DNA of 64,000 nt. Source: Limonium bicolor. Lineage: Eukaryota; Streptophyta; Magnoliopsida; Caryophyllales; Plumbaginaceae. Position numbers and translations under genes: made by a program. The notes beneath the pieces are model-generated. The model saw only the letters and a list, made by a program, of their open reading frames with translations. It was not told where the DNA came from and searched no databases. The stretch spans positions 318,395,925 through 318,459,924 of the forward strand of contig CM041776.1 of assembly GCA_023374045.1 (NCBI GenBank), written 5' to 3'. Positions 25,508-36,233 of the stretch are shown piece after piece (the stretch's first letter is position 1; the number at the start of each line of letters is the position of its first letter).

Positions 25508-28500
25508 CATCCTGTAGACACCAAAAATTCTCACCCCATAAAGCAAATTCCGAAATAATACGAAGGGTCGTTGCCTTTCTTTTTCAAAACATATTAGCGT
25601 GTGTGCTGAGACAAAACCATCATTTTATAATCTTTTTCAAAGCATTTCAGAAAAACACACAATTCTTCGAAAATGAATTTACATCGATAGTCCAGTTTCA
25701 AGGTCGTCCCTTTTTGTTTATTCACTTATTTTACTATCTTATTTTGTTTTGTTTATATTCTATTTATTTATTTTTATTATTTTATTCATCTATACACCTT
25801 TTCTTATATTTTATTTTATTCTACTATTAACATTGGTATTTTTATTATCATTTCAGTTCACTTCTATTTATACACTTATTTACATCTTACAAACCCAATC
25901 CACATTTGATTGAAGTCTTGTCTAACCCAATCCCTTAAACCCATTACAACCTCAAGCATTGGACCTGCAGGCCCACTCCACTCCAATCCACCTAGACCCA
26001 AACGAAACCCTAATCCGTCCTTTCAAAAAACCAGACGCCACCATCATCTTCTGAAGGTTCTGCTCATCTACTCAGAAGCAACTCCCTCTTCTTCTCCTGC
26101 GAAACCCAGCCGGACATACCCACATTCTTCTTCCTCTGTCAATATTTTTGCTTCATCCAACTCTCGTTATCTTCCATCTTCTTCAAAAAAAATTTTTGAA
26201 CCCTAATTAGGGAATTCTCCTCATCGACACCCACCCCTCATCTCCATCTCTTGTGAAAATCGATCCCCCTCACTCTCTTTGTTGTTCTTCGTTCTCAGAT
26301 GAAGCAGCCGCCAACGAAAATCCCACATTTCTACTGAACTCACAAACCAAGACTTTCTCCATTCTCTTCACATTGACCGGCGAACAAGGAGCAGATTTGC
26401 AGCTCTGCTCATTCTCTCTTTACTCTCGTAAATTTGCAACCCGGTTGGCGAACAAAGAGTGCACTTGCTCTGCGCCCCCTTCATTCTCTACCCCGACGGT
26501 AATGTGTAACCCCAACTGAGAATACATGCTCTGCCTTCCTCCTTTTTTCTCCCGGTGATATCACAAATCAACTGGAAATAAGGAGCATATACTCCACATC
26601 TCTTCATCCTTTCTCACCGATTATGTCCTTCGATCTGCGAACGGTGTCGGTGTTCGCTCATTGTCTATTTGGAAGGCTCCCATCCTGTGTTGCATTTTTC
26701 ATTGACGGTGGCCCCGTGTTGGGGTTCGTTCTTCCTCTATCCATCGCGGATATGCCACGGTGCTCTCTGGCCGGGGTTCGTGGTACATTTCTGGTAAGAC
26801 CGATTTGGTACTGTCTTCTTCTCTAGCTCTGTGTAAATAGAAGGTAACTTCGGAAGCTGATTTATCCTTGTCGTTAACTTGATTCATGCCCGAATCTGAA
26901 GAGATGCTACGAGCCTGCGATATTACCCTATTTTGATTGACTAATGTTTTTTAGGTTAACACCTCTGAGTTGTTGAATTGAGATCGAAATTCAGATGTCA
27001 GGTTGAATGAAGGATTTGACTGTATTCTCTCTTGTTGGTCTGATCTGTCGAGTGATACTATTTGGCTAACATGATTTTGACCATGATTATGTTGGGTTTG
27101 TCAAAACGAACAGACATAGTATAGCGGCTTAGACCCATTAACCCGTGCAAATTGAAAATCAGCCATTTGACCCTAGTGTCATCATCGAATTGTTGGTCCA
27201 GAACCTTGTGTGGATTGTTCTTCTATGTACAGGTGTTACGTCGGGGTGAAAAGACCCGAAAGGCTGCTCTGGTTACCTTAGGGTTCATTTAAATGAGCCC
27301 GTTTTCGTTACCGTCAATTTACATTTTATATTAATCTTCGACATTTAGGCTCACTTGCCCCCTCTCAGACCAAGTCGGCCTTTGGACTATTTTGTTGCTC
27401 GTGAGCTGGTTCATGTTATTTCATATGTGGTTGTTTATTCATAAACTGACGGAGGTATATGTGTATCGATCTGCATTAACTGAAGCTTACATATGCGAAT
27501 TTGGTTTGGGGTCGACCTTGGACTTTGAAACCTGACTATGCTGGTGGGTTTGGGACTCTGTGTTTATTGGTTGGGTTCAGAAATCCTTTCTTCGGCTTTT
27601 TACTTTGTTTATTATTTCTGGCTGTCCCTTGCGCATTGCATTGGTTTGGAAATAATGTTGCTTCTGACGTTACTAGCTTGGCCCTTTGCGCATGTTGGTT
27701 TGGAAATGGTTGTGTTCCTGCCATCATCAGCAGCCTTATTGTGCATTCATTTGCGATCGAAATTGTCTAACTTTTAACATGTTTGGCACCTTTAGTATGC
27801 GGGTTCGGGGTTTGATATGTTTCAGGCCTTACTATGACAACCCCCATTGTGTGGTTTGTTTAGTTTGGTTCACTTATTACTCTTTGGTTCCATGTTTTGA
27901 CTGAGGTACACATTCTTGATTGGGAGTGGGTCGTGCTTGGTTGATGGCCTCGCTCGTTTGATTTGGAGTTTGACCATGGGCTATGCTGATGCGTTTGGGC
28001 TTGAGGCTTCTTCATTGGGTTTGGAAATTCTATCTTTCAACTTTCACTATGATTCAATCGCTTTGATATTAAATTGTCCCTTGCGCATTGATATGGTTTG
28101 GAAAGTAAGTTGAAACTAGCATGTACTTGTCCTTTTGGGCTTAGATATAAACATGAATTGAGTGATAGTTGCCCTATACTATAATTGTACATAAATCACT
28201 CATTGGCTGGATGCTCCTCGTTAATTTTCCATCTTAGAGGGAAATGATATAAACCCTTCTAGGTATGATCCCACATGACTCACGACTTCACCTCTTTGAT
28301 ACTACACTTCGGTTTGAGTCATAATCTAAGACGATGAATTAATTTGAGTAGCAACCCCGATGCTTGACTTATCTTACAATCCTTAGCATTTGCTGGCAGC
28401 TTGAAACTCTTTTTTATGTTCTCGGTTGGGGTGTGGGAGATAATTAGATTGCCCCCTTTCCTCCCATTGAGAGGGGCCGTATGATCCCATTGCACACATC

Positions 28501-29375
28501 CCAACCCTCTTCCGTTCTTTGACTAATGCATTTTGCCTCTTTTGGTTGTGTTTTTGACATGTACATAATGCTCGTGAAACGGGAAACTACTCTAAGACTA
28601 AGGAACGGGATCTTGGCTTGGACTACCGGGGTCTCCGCTTCAAACACATGTAACGGTTGGTGCATTTCTTGCTGAACCTGTCAGCTCAAGTGAGGCGGCG
28701 TCGATGCGACCCCCCATAGCAGCTCTCTATTTAAGATTTTTATCTATGTTTGTATTAATCTGTAATTTTTTTATTGTTCTTACTTTCGATGGTAGTCTTA
28801 GGATTTATTCATTTCTGTAATTTAATTCATTCTCTGCATGTGAATAATTTTAGAATGTTATCTCTAGCTGGCTTTGGATTATGTTGTCCTAGCGCTTATC
28901 TTACCCCTTTCTACATATTGATTAGAGTTTGAAATTAATTTGAAATCTTGTAGGATTTTCGCTAGTGTTCAATCACCAAATTTTTGTACATAATGTTTAC
29001 ACTTCATTTTGCTTCTCCAATATTTGTACCCTATGTGAGATATTTGCTTTGTTATTTTGTGATTTATGCCCCTTGCTTGTTGCTTATTAATGTCATAAGC
29101 CTTAGTTACTATGTCCTTAGGTCCAAGCCATTAGGATAGAGGGCTCCCCCTAGTTTGATAGGTCATTGACCAATCTCGTGGCGGTGACACCCCTAAACCC
29201 TAAAACACACACCTAAAGTATGTATATAAATTAATATTCTCATTCCGGCTTTATGCCATTAGATTTTCCTGATTCGAAATCTCTCACTAACATTTCACCT
29301 TCTCATCCTCCATCCTCAAATTCAAAATTGTCTCTCATTTTCCATAATCATTTTGTAAACGTAAATCCCAATACC

Positions 29376-29505
29376 CAAAGCCCAATCTGTCCCAAAGCCC
29401 AATCCGGCCCAAAGACCAATCTGGTCCAAAGCCCAATCTGGCCCAAAGCCCAATCTGGCCCAAAGCCCAATCTGGCCCAATACCCAAATTTGGCCCAAGC
29501 CCACA
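29376..29505. repeat. 17-bp tandem repeat (GCCCAATCTGGCCCAAA), about 7 copies
   Basis: Imperfect head-to-tail copies of GCCCAATCTGGCCCAAA. Part of the 25513-31981 insertion. Confidence 0.85.
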
Positions 29506-29529
29506 CAAGTCAAACCAAGTCCACTAAAG

Positions 29530-29690
29530 TCAAACCTTGACCAAAAACGTTGACCTTGACCAAAAAGTGTTGACCTTGACCAAAAAGCATTGACCTTGAC
29601 CAAAAAGCGTTGCCTTGGCCAGAAACCGTTGACCTTGACCAGAAAGCGTTGACCTTGACCAAGAAACGTTGACCTTGACCCAACTTTGAC
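29530..29690. repeat. 20-22 bp tandem repeat (GTTGACCTTGACCAAAAAGC), about 7-8 copies
   Basis: Copies of GTTGACCTTGACCAAAAAGC with small variants follow directly on the 17-bp array. A looser CCGAACTCAA-C-CAATCCAAA repeat continues to about 29850. Confidence 0.8.
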
Positions 29691-30189
29691 CCAACCCGAA
29701 ACTCAACCTAGTTCAAGCCCGAAACTCAATCCAAACCGAACTCAACCTCAATCCAAACCGAACTCGACCCCAATCCAAACCGAACTCTAATTCAATTCAA
29801 ACCTATTTCATCCAGCTCAATTCAACTCAAACCCAAATACATTTCATCCAATCCACACTCAACTTGTAAATTCCTTTCAAAACCCAAAAACCAAAAAAAG
29901 GATTTCAAACAGAAACCATTTTGTGGAATTTTAAAGGAAAAACTCTTCTCACATCACAGAAAACTCTCTCAATTGCAGAAAGTTCTTCTCACATATACAG
30001 AAAGTTTTCTCTTACAACATTTCTCAAAATCAGTGTTTTCTTACCTAGAATTCCGAACAACTTCAAAAGTTTTCAAAACTAGTTTCCAACTCAAATAAAC
30101 GTTTTCGGGGAACAAGAAATGTCTGACCCCTTCAAAACATTTCCTTCATGGTTAGAACATCACTTGTTTCCCTTTCCAAAATAAAAATC

Positions 30190-30350
30190 CGAGGCGGGGC
30201 GCTGGGGACATAACCTCCCTTGTCGCAGTCTGGATCTCTTTAGGCGGGGCATTATTGTGACAAACCTCCCCTAATTGCAGCCTAGATTTTTACAAGGCGG
30301 GGTGCTAGGGAAGCAACGGCCTTCCTAGTGGCAGCCGGGATTTTAGAATC
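30190..30350. repeat. Tandem repeat, about 55 bp, three diverged copies
   Basis: Each copy begins AGGCGGGGCGCTGGGGA or a variant and ends in a GCAGYCTGGAT-like segment; starts near 30191, 30242 and 30295. Confidence 0.65.
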
Positions 30351-30879
30351 GTCTAACTCCCTTCCACTCGATTTCAATGTTTTCAGTTTTTAACGTTTTA
30401 AAACCCGGGAGTTAGAGACGTTATTAGGGTTTGACCGAGAACATCTCATTCATGGTGTTTCTCTCTAAATCCTATTTTTCGACATAAATTCATTGCCCCA
30501 TCTTTCAAGCCTTGACACTTACCATTAAGTAGGTGTCGTGTTCGAGGGGGTACATAGGGTAATCCCTCGGGATTATCCGCCCTTTTACAACAAAAAATGA
30601 TTTTTCGGTTTTAAAAACTTTAAGAGAGACAATTTTGACAATGATTCCTCCAAACAATTCAGTCCATCATCATCTCACTCTAAATTCGAAATACCCCAAG
30701 ACATCAACCCTTTCATAATCTCGAACCCGAAAAACCCGGGATCTCTTCCCACACTTTGAATTGCCTCACACATACCCAAATCATCTTTAAAACTCCAGGT
30801 TATTCCATACTCAAATCATCACTCAAACTCTAAATCACCTTAAACTCAAATCATCTCCAAAATTCCAATTTCCCCACAT

Positions 30880-31110
30880 TTGAATGTCTCATAGACCCGA
30901 GCGTCTCATAGACTTTGTTATCCCAATGATTCGAATGTCTCACAGACCCGAGCATCTCACAGACCCGAGCGTCTCACAGATCCGAGCGTCTCACAGACTT
31001 TGACATCTCAAGGTTTCAAAAATCTCACAGACCCGAGCATCTCATAGACTAAAATATCTCATTTCTCCCACCTTCTAAATATTCCAAACGTCTCATAGTC
31101 CCGAGCGTCT
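30880..31110. repeat. Short tandem repeat, GTCTCACAGACCCGAGC, about 8-10 copies
   Basis: Repeated GTCTCACAGACCCGAGC with variants CATCTCACAGACTTTG, tightly clustered and inside the 25513-31981 insertion. Confidence 0.75.
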
Positions 31111-31986
31111 AACAGACTAACCTCTCAAACCCAAAACTTCCCAAAACTTCCCGAAACTTCAAATATCTAAAAAATCTCCAAAAAAACCCAAAAATGCCAT
31201 GAACTACGTAAGGTCTGATCTCAACAGGGAGTTGAGTACGTAGGCAGCCCTTCTAGGGTGCGACCCCATTCCAAACAAAAAACCTTTTTCCCCTTCTAAG
31301 GTGACTCTCACATCTCTCAAAACGTTCAAACCTTCTTCGGCTCCCACAAACATTAACCATCAGGCTCCAAGTCTTGTCTATTCACTCAATCTCAGACTTT
31401 TCCTAAACCTTCATTCTATACTCATCCGAATTCACCGATTTTTCTTCTTGACGCTAGCTTGGCAAAAAAGCTCGCTTCATCTACTCTTCCTGTCCTAATC
31501 CAATCCTTTGGCTTTAATTGAATCTCTCTAATAAGGTTTTGAAAGAAGGCAATCCCAACAATTGGAGACCGAGATTTCCTCGGGCACCAATCCGAAGTCG
31601 TGGTCATTGCCACTTCTAAGGGGTGTAACCCAGTGCGAACCCACACATAATCTTTGGTATGACCAGATAAGTCCAATCCATATGCAAATCATAGAGTCAA
31701 TTAACGGTTCTTAGAACCCTTCGCCTCCATTCCTAGTTCCTTAGGTCAAACTAGGTGACGACTCTAGTCAATTCCGCGTGGAGCCCATCGAGAGCGGGTG
31801 TAGTGCTCACTAGCATTCCCCTTAAGCTTTCTGGGAAAGACGGACAATTTAGTAGGTATTTGAGGGCTGCCAGAATAACGGGTTTTCACCCTCCACACAA
31901 TGGCAATTTCTAGGATCTAGACTTCTTAGTTAGACCATATTTAGATAGACCCCCCCTCATACCGAAAAATCACCCTCCACACATCC

Positions 31987-32206
31987 CTGTAAACAGTTGA
32001 TTTTCGAATGCAGAATAGGTTTAGCATTGATTGATGAGGCCAGAGTGATTTATACACCAAGAACTAGCAATAAAGTGGCTGACAAGTTAGCTAAAGTAGG
32101 CCTAGGATGGAGCTACAGTTTTCATGAGCTGCATAGCTCTCCAGTCTGTATCCTTCCTCAAATTCTTGAGGAAAGCAACTCTTCTGTTTCTAATATGAAG
32201 GCCTAA
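31987..32206 (+). pseudogene. C-terminal half of the LINE RNase H domain
   Basis: Open from the LTR-element border to TAA at 32204-32206. Contains VIYTPRTSNKVADKLAK, the typical end of LINE RNase H. It is the continuation of the ORF2 fragment ending at 25507. Confidence 0.85.
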
Positions 32207-32230
32207 TGGCCCTGTTTTATGACAAAAAAA

Positions 32231-34037
32231 GGGAATTTCATGAAATGCTACTATATTTTTGTCTAATTCATGAAATGCCCAAAATAAAAAGAAAGTCACA
32301 AAATATCACTACATTTTTTAGGAGTCCATGAAATACCACTATGTCATTCACCAGAAGAGAAAAAGACAAAAATACACTTACTAGTTAACAAAGTACTTTT
32401 AAAGTTCATGATATGCCCCTTAAGTGTTAAAAAATTCACTAAAATTCATAAAAAAATCAAAGTAATATTAAAATATATATATAACTATAAAATATTTAAA
32501 ATATGATAAACAAATCTAAAAAACATATAATATATTAAAATATCATTAAATATTAAATAGTAAAAATTTCTTAGATTTTTTAAATTTTTTAGTACTATAA
32601 AAGAATATTGTGTTTTAATAACATGATCTATACCAATTTTCCTACTAATTTACACCTATTAAGTATCATAATTTATACCAATTAAATACCATATATTTTA
32701 CCATACAATTTTCAAATAATTTTTTTCTACCTATTAAAATCATTTATTCAAAATAAATTATATTATATTTTTTAATTAATTTTAATAAAATTAATTTAAA
32801 AAATTTATATTCTATTTTACTATTAAGTTTATGACATAATATTTGTTGGAAATAGAATAAAAATTCTAAACATATTCGATAAAAATATAAATAATTTATT
32901 CAAACTTAATCATTCCATAAAATTATCTTTAAAATAGAATATAAATTTAAAAAATAAAATTTCTAAAAAGTAGTTAAAAAATTGATTTTGAATAAATAAT
33001 TTAAATTGATAGCAAAAAATAATCTAAAAATGTAAGGTAAAGTTTATGGTATTTAATTGGTATAACTTGGTAGAAAAATTGGTATAAATTATGTGTTCAC
33101 AACATTTTTTTCTTTTTTATGGTACCGATTAATTTGAAAAAATATAAGAAATATTTTTTTCATTATATTATGAAATTTTAATATATTTTTATTTATTTTT
33201 AAAATTTTATAATATTTTAAATATTTATTATAGTTATCTATATTTATATATTATTTTGAATTTTTGTGAATTTTTAACACTTAGGGGCATATTGTGAACT
33301 TTAAAAATACTTAGTTAACTAGTAGAGGTATTTTTATCTTTTTTTCTTTCTAGTCAATGACATAGTGCCATTTCATGTTCTTTCACAAAAATATAGTGAC
33401 ATTTAGGTGTGGAAAAAAAGTAACAAAAACAAATATATATACGACCTGAAACACGACACGACATTAACATGTATAAGTATTTAATTTTATACACGAAACT
33501 AATTTCGTGTCATGTATCATATATACATGATTTATTAACGTGTCATGTACCATATCTAATTGTATACATATCGCGTATACACGAAATACCTGTGAATAAT
33601 TCATGTTGACATATAATTCGTGTACACATGTAATTCGTGCATAGACGAATAAATTTCGTGTTACTTATTTATTTCAATAATTCATGTAAATATATATATA
33701 TATAATGTTTGGGTATTTTGTTTATTTACGTGTTACTTATTTATTTTATTAATTCGTGTACACATGAGATCACTACAACATTGTGTTTCAATGGGGGCAG
33801 TTTGATAGATTTCGTTTTGTTTCCAGATTTTTGAATTTCGTATTCGTATATAGAATTCAATACACAAAATTCATGTCGTGTATCGTGTATCTTCATGTAA
33901 ATTTCGTGTCGTGTATTGTTTCTATCATTTTCACGATACGAAAATACGATTGTCAGGCCTAGTGATATTTTGTGACTTTTGTTTTATTTTGGGACATTTC
34001 ACGAATTAGGCAAAAATATAAATTTCATGAAATTTCC
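32231..34037. mobile_element. MULE-like foldback element inserted in the LINE A-tail
   Basis: Left end GGGAATTTCATGAAATGCTA, inverted right end GGAAATTTCATGAAATTTAT. Inverted similarity continues about 230 bp, including CTTAAGTGTTAAAAAATTCA opposite TTTTTAACACTTAGGGGCAT. Flanks are A-rich (ACAAAAAAA and AAAAAAAAA), consistent with a 9-bp TSD in an A-run but not diagnostic. The interior is AT-rich and the right arm is split by the hAT at 33404. Confidence 0.75.
33404..33961. mobile_element. Nested non-autonomous hAT MITE
   Basis: Ends TAGGTGTGGAAAA and, inverted, TAGGCCTGACAATCG. Flanks GTGACATT (33396-33403) and GTGATATT (33962-33969) match at 7 of 8. The uninterrupted version is visible in the opposite arm of the host foldback near 32300. 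The interior repeats TTCGTGT/ACACGAA motifs and has no ORF. Confidence 0.82.
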
Positions 34038-34059
34038 AAAAAAAAACACACACACACGA

Positions 34060-34325
34060 TGAGTTATATTTGTATGTTGAGCAAGTACATATGTATCATA
34101 AAGCTCACAAATAACCGATATGATATACTGTCGACCTTCAATTTATATTAAGTGATAGTATAAAACACTAGGCTCTAAGGAAATCTCAGCTGCGAGAACT
34201 TAGACCACCACAAGCGCATGAAAAGCTGAATAATTACACAACAGGAAAACCAAACTAATAGAGGTAATTATAGACTAGGACTCATCGATGAACCCTTATT
34301 TGCTGGAGGACAAGAGACGTGCTTA
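34060..34325 (-). pseudogene. Relic of the 3' end of a phytocyanin-like gene
   Basis: Shows blockwise similarity to the 3' end and 3' flank of the phytocyanin gene at 41179 (about 40975-41270): shared segments include AAGCTYACAAATAA, TGAAAAGMTGAWTAATTACACA and GAACCCTTATTTG. Only the last codons and downstream sequence survive, with no open frame. It looks like the tail of a lost tandem copy. Confidence 0.5.
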
Positions 34326-35092
34326 AATGCATGACAAAAAAAAAATGACCCCCCGACTATGTTTTAGAAAAAACATCCATCTTCATATTCATACTAGTAC
34401 CAAGGTTACATAGAACTCGATTACAATGTGTAACATTACCCATCCCCCAAAAACCACTAGCACTAACCAACTTAGTAAACACCTTAAGCCATTGGTAGTT
34501 TGGTAAATTGATCCATTAACCAACCAGACTAAACCGTGCCGCACTGATCAAAACCCCGTGTACTCCATCCACCCCTTTCACAACCCTCCTTCATTTTACA
34601 AATACTTTTACACCGAAGCTACATTAACAGTAGCATCCATTCGAATAAATAATTCTAGCAAATATTGTCATTAACAGATTCAGACACCCTTTAAAGAATT
34701 AGATGTTGGTATAAGCCCACCTTGCGACAGACCTGAACATTGAACCATATCTTTCCAGCAGTACCATCCAGATTGTGATTCACACATGATAGGTGAATTT
34801 CAGAATCCAGATCCTTCTCATCCAATTTCCCCCATTATCACCTTCCATAACATAGGGAGCACATCATCCCCTAGCCATAGCACCTAAACTAAACCTCATA
34901 CTTCAGCGACATCCATCCACACATAAGCAACCCACCTCCATCTACCTATCAACTTAACAACAAAACATCTTAACAAAAGAGGTAACTTATCCTAGGGGGA
35001 CTCCAGGATTGTGTTTGGATCACCACGGTGTTACCACAACCATAGTAATCCAATCCTTTTAGATTCATGGTGAAATTCGATCTTGGATATAA
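34326..35092 (-). pseudogene. Highly degraded retroelement relic, left part
   Basis: No intact frame. On the minus strand it appears to continue the reading that enters the Copia insertion from 40204, and a segment near 34700-34760 reads like the FNVQ part of a plant LINE ORF1 (DUF4283/CCHC type). Weak assignment; otherwise unassigned DNA. Confidence 0.3.
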
Positions 35093-35097
35093 TCCAA

Positions 35098-35343
35098 TAT
35101 TAAGCTGATATTAGTTTGTTAGAAGGCATTAATTAGTTTGTTAGCATTAATTAGTTTGTTAGTTGAGCTGTCACTTTGTTACAGCTTTATCCTCTTTGTA
35201 TAAATACCCTACGCTTTGTACTTATCACAAGTTAAGCAGTTCTAGCTCCATTGAGCTTACTGTTCTCTCAATACAGAGGAATATTCATCATTACTTCGTT
35301 TCTCTTTTCTGTCTCACAAATACTATCTACAAGAAATTCTACA
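35098..35343 (+). repeat. Copia 5' LTR
   Basis: Contains a TATA-like CTTTGTATAAATACCCT near 35198, so transcription would start in the LTR. Matches 39953-40199. Confidence 0.95.
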
Positions 35344-35356
35344 TGGTATCAGAGCT
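35344..35356 (+). promoter_or_regulatory. Copia primer-binding site (initiator Met tRNA)
   Basis: TGGTATCAGAGCT directly abuts the 5' LTR and is the standard plant tRNA-iMet complement. Confidence 0.93.
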
Positions 35357-35417
35357 ACGGCTTTGATTGGCATTCAATTTCTCGATTCTTCTTCCCTTCC
35401 TGTGAGGATCCTTTTCG

Positions 35418-36233
35418 ATGGCGACGCCTCCATCGGGACGCACACTGGAGGAGATTCTCGAGACGATGAATTCGAACAGATCTCACCAAGGGATAGTGGA
35501 TATGTCGGATACCTTATTCATCGCCACCTCCGATCATCCCGGCATGGTTATCGCAGAGAAATTCACCGGCACTGGATTCCAAATGTGGAAGAGGACAGTT
35601 CTGATTTCAATAATGACGAAGAACAAAGTTGGAATACTCGATGGAACTCTCGTCAAGGATACGGAGGATGAAAAGAAGGGAATCGCATGGACCAGATGTG
35701 ATAGTTTGGTGAAGTCCTGGCTTCTGAATGCTGTAGATAAGCAGATCGGAGAGAGCTTAGTCTACCTTCCCACCGCCTCTGAGATGTGGAAGAGCCTCCT
35801 ATCCAGATACGACAGTATTGACGGCACTAGAAGATTCAACCTAAAGCAAGAATTGGCCGCCTTGAAACAAGGTAAAGATTCTGTCAGCGTTTATTTCTCA
35901 AAATGGAAGAGAATCTGGGATGAACTTGGATCGGTAGTGTGCTATTCTCCCTGTAAGTGCTGTAAATGCGGAGAAACTGATAAGATGAAGAAAATGTTTG
36001 AGGAAGATAAACTACTGGACTTTCTTATGGGACTTAATGAAGATTTTATCAATGTTCGAGGAAATATGTTGATGATGAATCCTCTGCCAAGCCTAGAGAG
36101 TGGTTATGCTCTAATCCTATCTGAGGAAAGACAACGTGAGAGTAGCAAAAGTAAGAAAGAAGAAGGAAGTGAAGTTACTTTTGCTAACTCGGCGGGCGTT
36201 AATTACAAACCACAACAGAGGCTTGAATGGTAG
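35418..36233 (+). CDS. Copia gag, ended early by an in-frame UAG
   Basis: 271 residues from an ATG 62 bases after the PBS. The N-terminal region (HPGMVIAEKFTGTGFQMWKR, then KNKVGILDGT) is the Retrotran_gag_3 type found in plant Copia elements, followed by the UBN2-like gag domain. It forms the capsid of cytoplasmic virus-like particles (family knowledge). The frame stops at TAG 36231-36233, before the zinc knuckle, and reopens in the same frame, so gag lacks its nucleocapsid motif unless the codon is read through. Confidence 0.85.
   Translation: MATPPSGRTLEEILETMNSNRSHQGIVDMSDTLFIATSDHPGMVIAEKFTGTGFQMWKRTVLISIMTKNKVGILDGTLVKDTEDEKKGIAWTRCDSLVKSWLLNAVDKQIGESLVYLPTASEMWKSLLSRYDSIDGTRRFNLKQELAALKQGKDSVSVYFSKWKRIWDELGSVVCYSPCKCCKCGETDKMKKMFEEDKLLDFLMGLNEDFINVRGNMLMMNPLPSLESGYALILSEERQRESSKSKKEEGSEVTFANSAGVNYKPQQRLEW

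Larger units (their letters stand above)
25513..31981. mobile_element. 6.47-kb LTR-type insertion without coding domains: candidate giant solo LTR (Tat/Ogre-like) or LARD
   Basis: Begins TGTAGACACCAAAAATTC and ends CACCCTCCACA (TG...CA), flanked by CATCC at 25508-25512 and 31982-31986, a perfect 5-bp TSD. Removing the insert and one CATCC keeps the LINE RNase H frame open, which confirms the borders. I found no second copy of either terminus inside, no PBS, and no gag, protease, RT or integrase. The simplest reading is therefore a solo LTR of unusual length. The stretch near 31215-31260 (GAGTACGTAGGCAGCC, then GGGTGCGACCCC) resembles LTR ends of the Ty3 Tat/Ogre lineage as I remember them. 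It contains several tandem arrays, listed separately. Strand not fixed. Confidence 0.7.
22750..32230 (+). mobile_element. 5'-truncated, decayed L1-type LINE, split by an LTR element
   Basis: LINE sequence runs 22750-25512 and resumes at 31982-32230. It starts within the reverse transcriptase part of ORF2 (no endonuclease), the usual 5' truncation. It ends with an A-rich tail (32223-32230) just after the ORF2 stop at 32206. Several stops and frameshifts show it is dead. Start is approximate, and no LINE TSD was found. Confidence 0.85.

Noticed and set aside
26253..27904. Several 60-90 codon ORFs that might form a host gene
   Set aside because: No conserved domain or joinable splice pattern; they lie wholly inside the bordered 25513-31981 insertion.
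29253..29603. ORFs on both strands at the 17-bp repeat
   Set aside because: Low-complexity translations of a tandem array in a non-coding LTR-type element.
33775..33810. Second CACTA terminus (CACTACAACATTGTG)
   Set aside because: Only about 30 bp resemble CACTA, and it lies inside a well-bordered hAT MITE.
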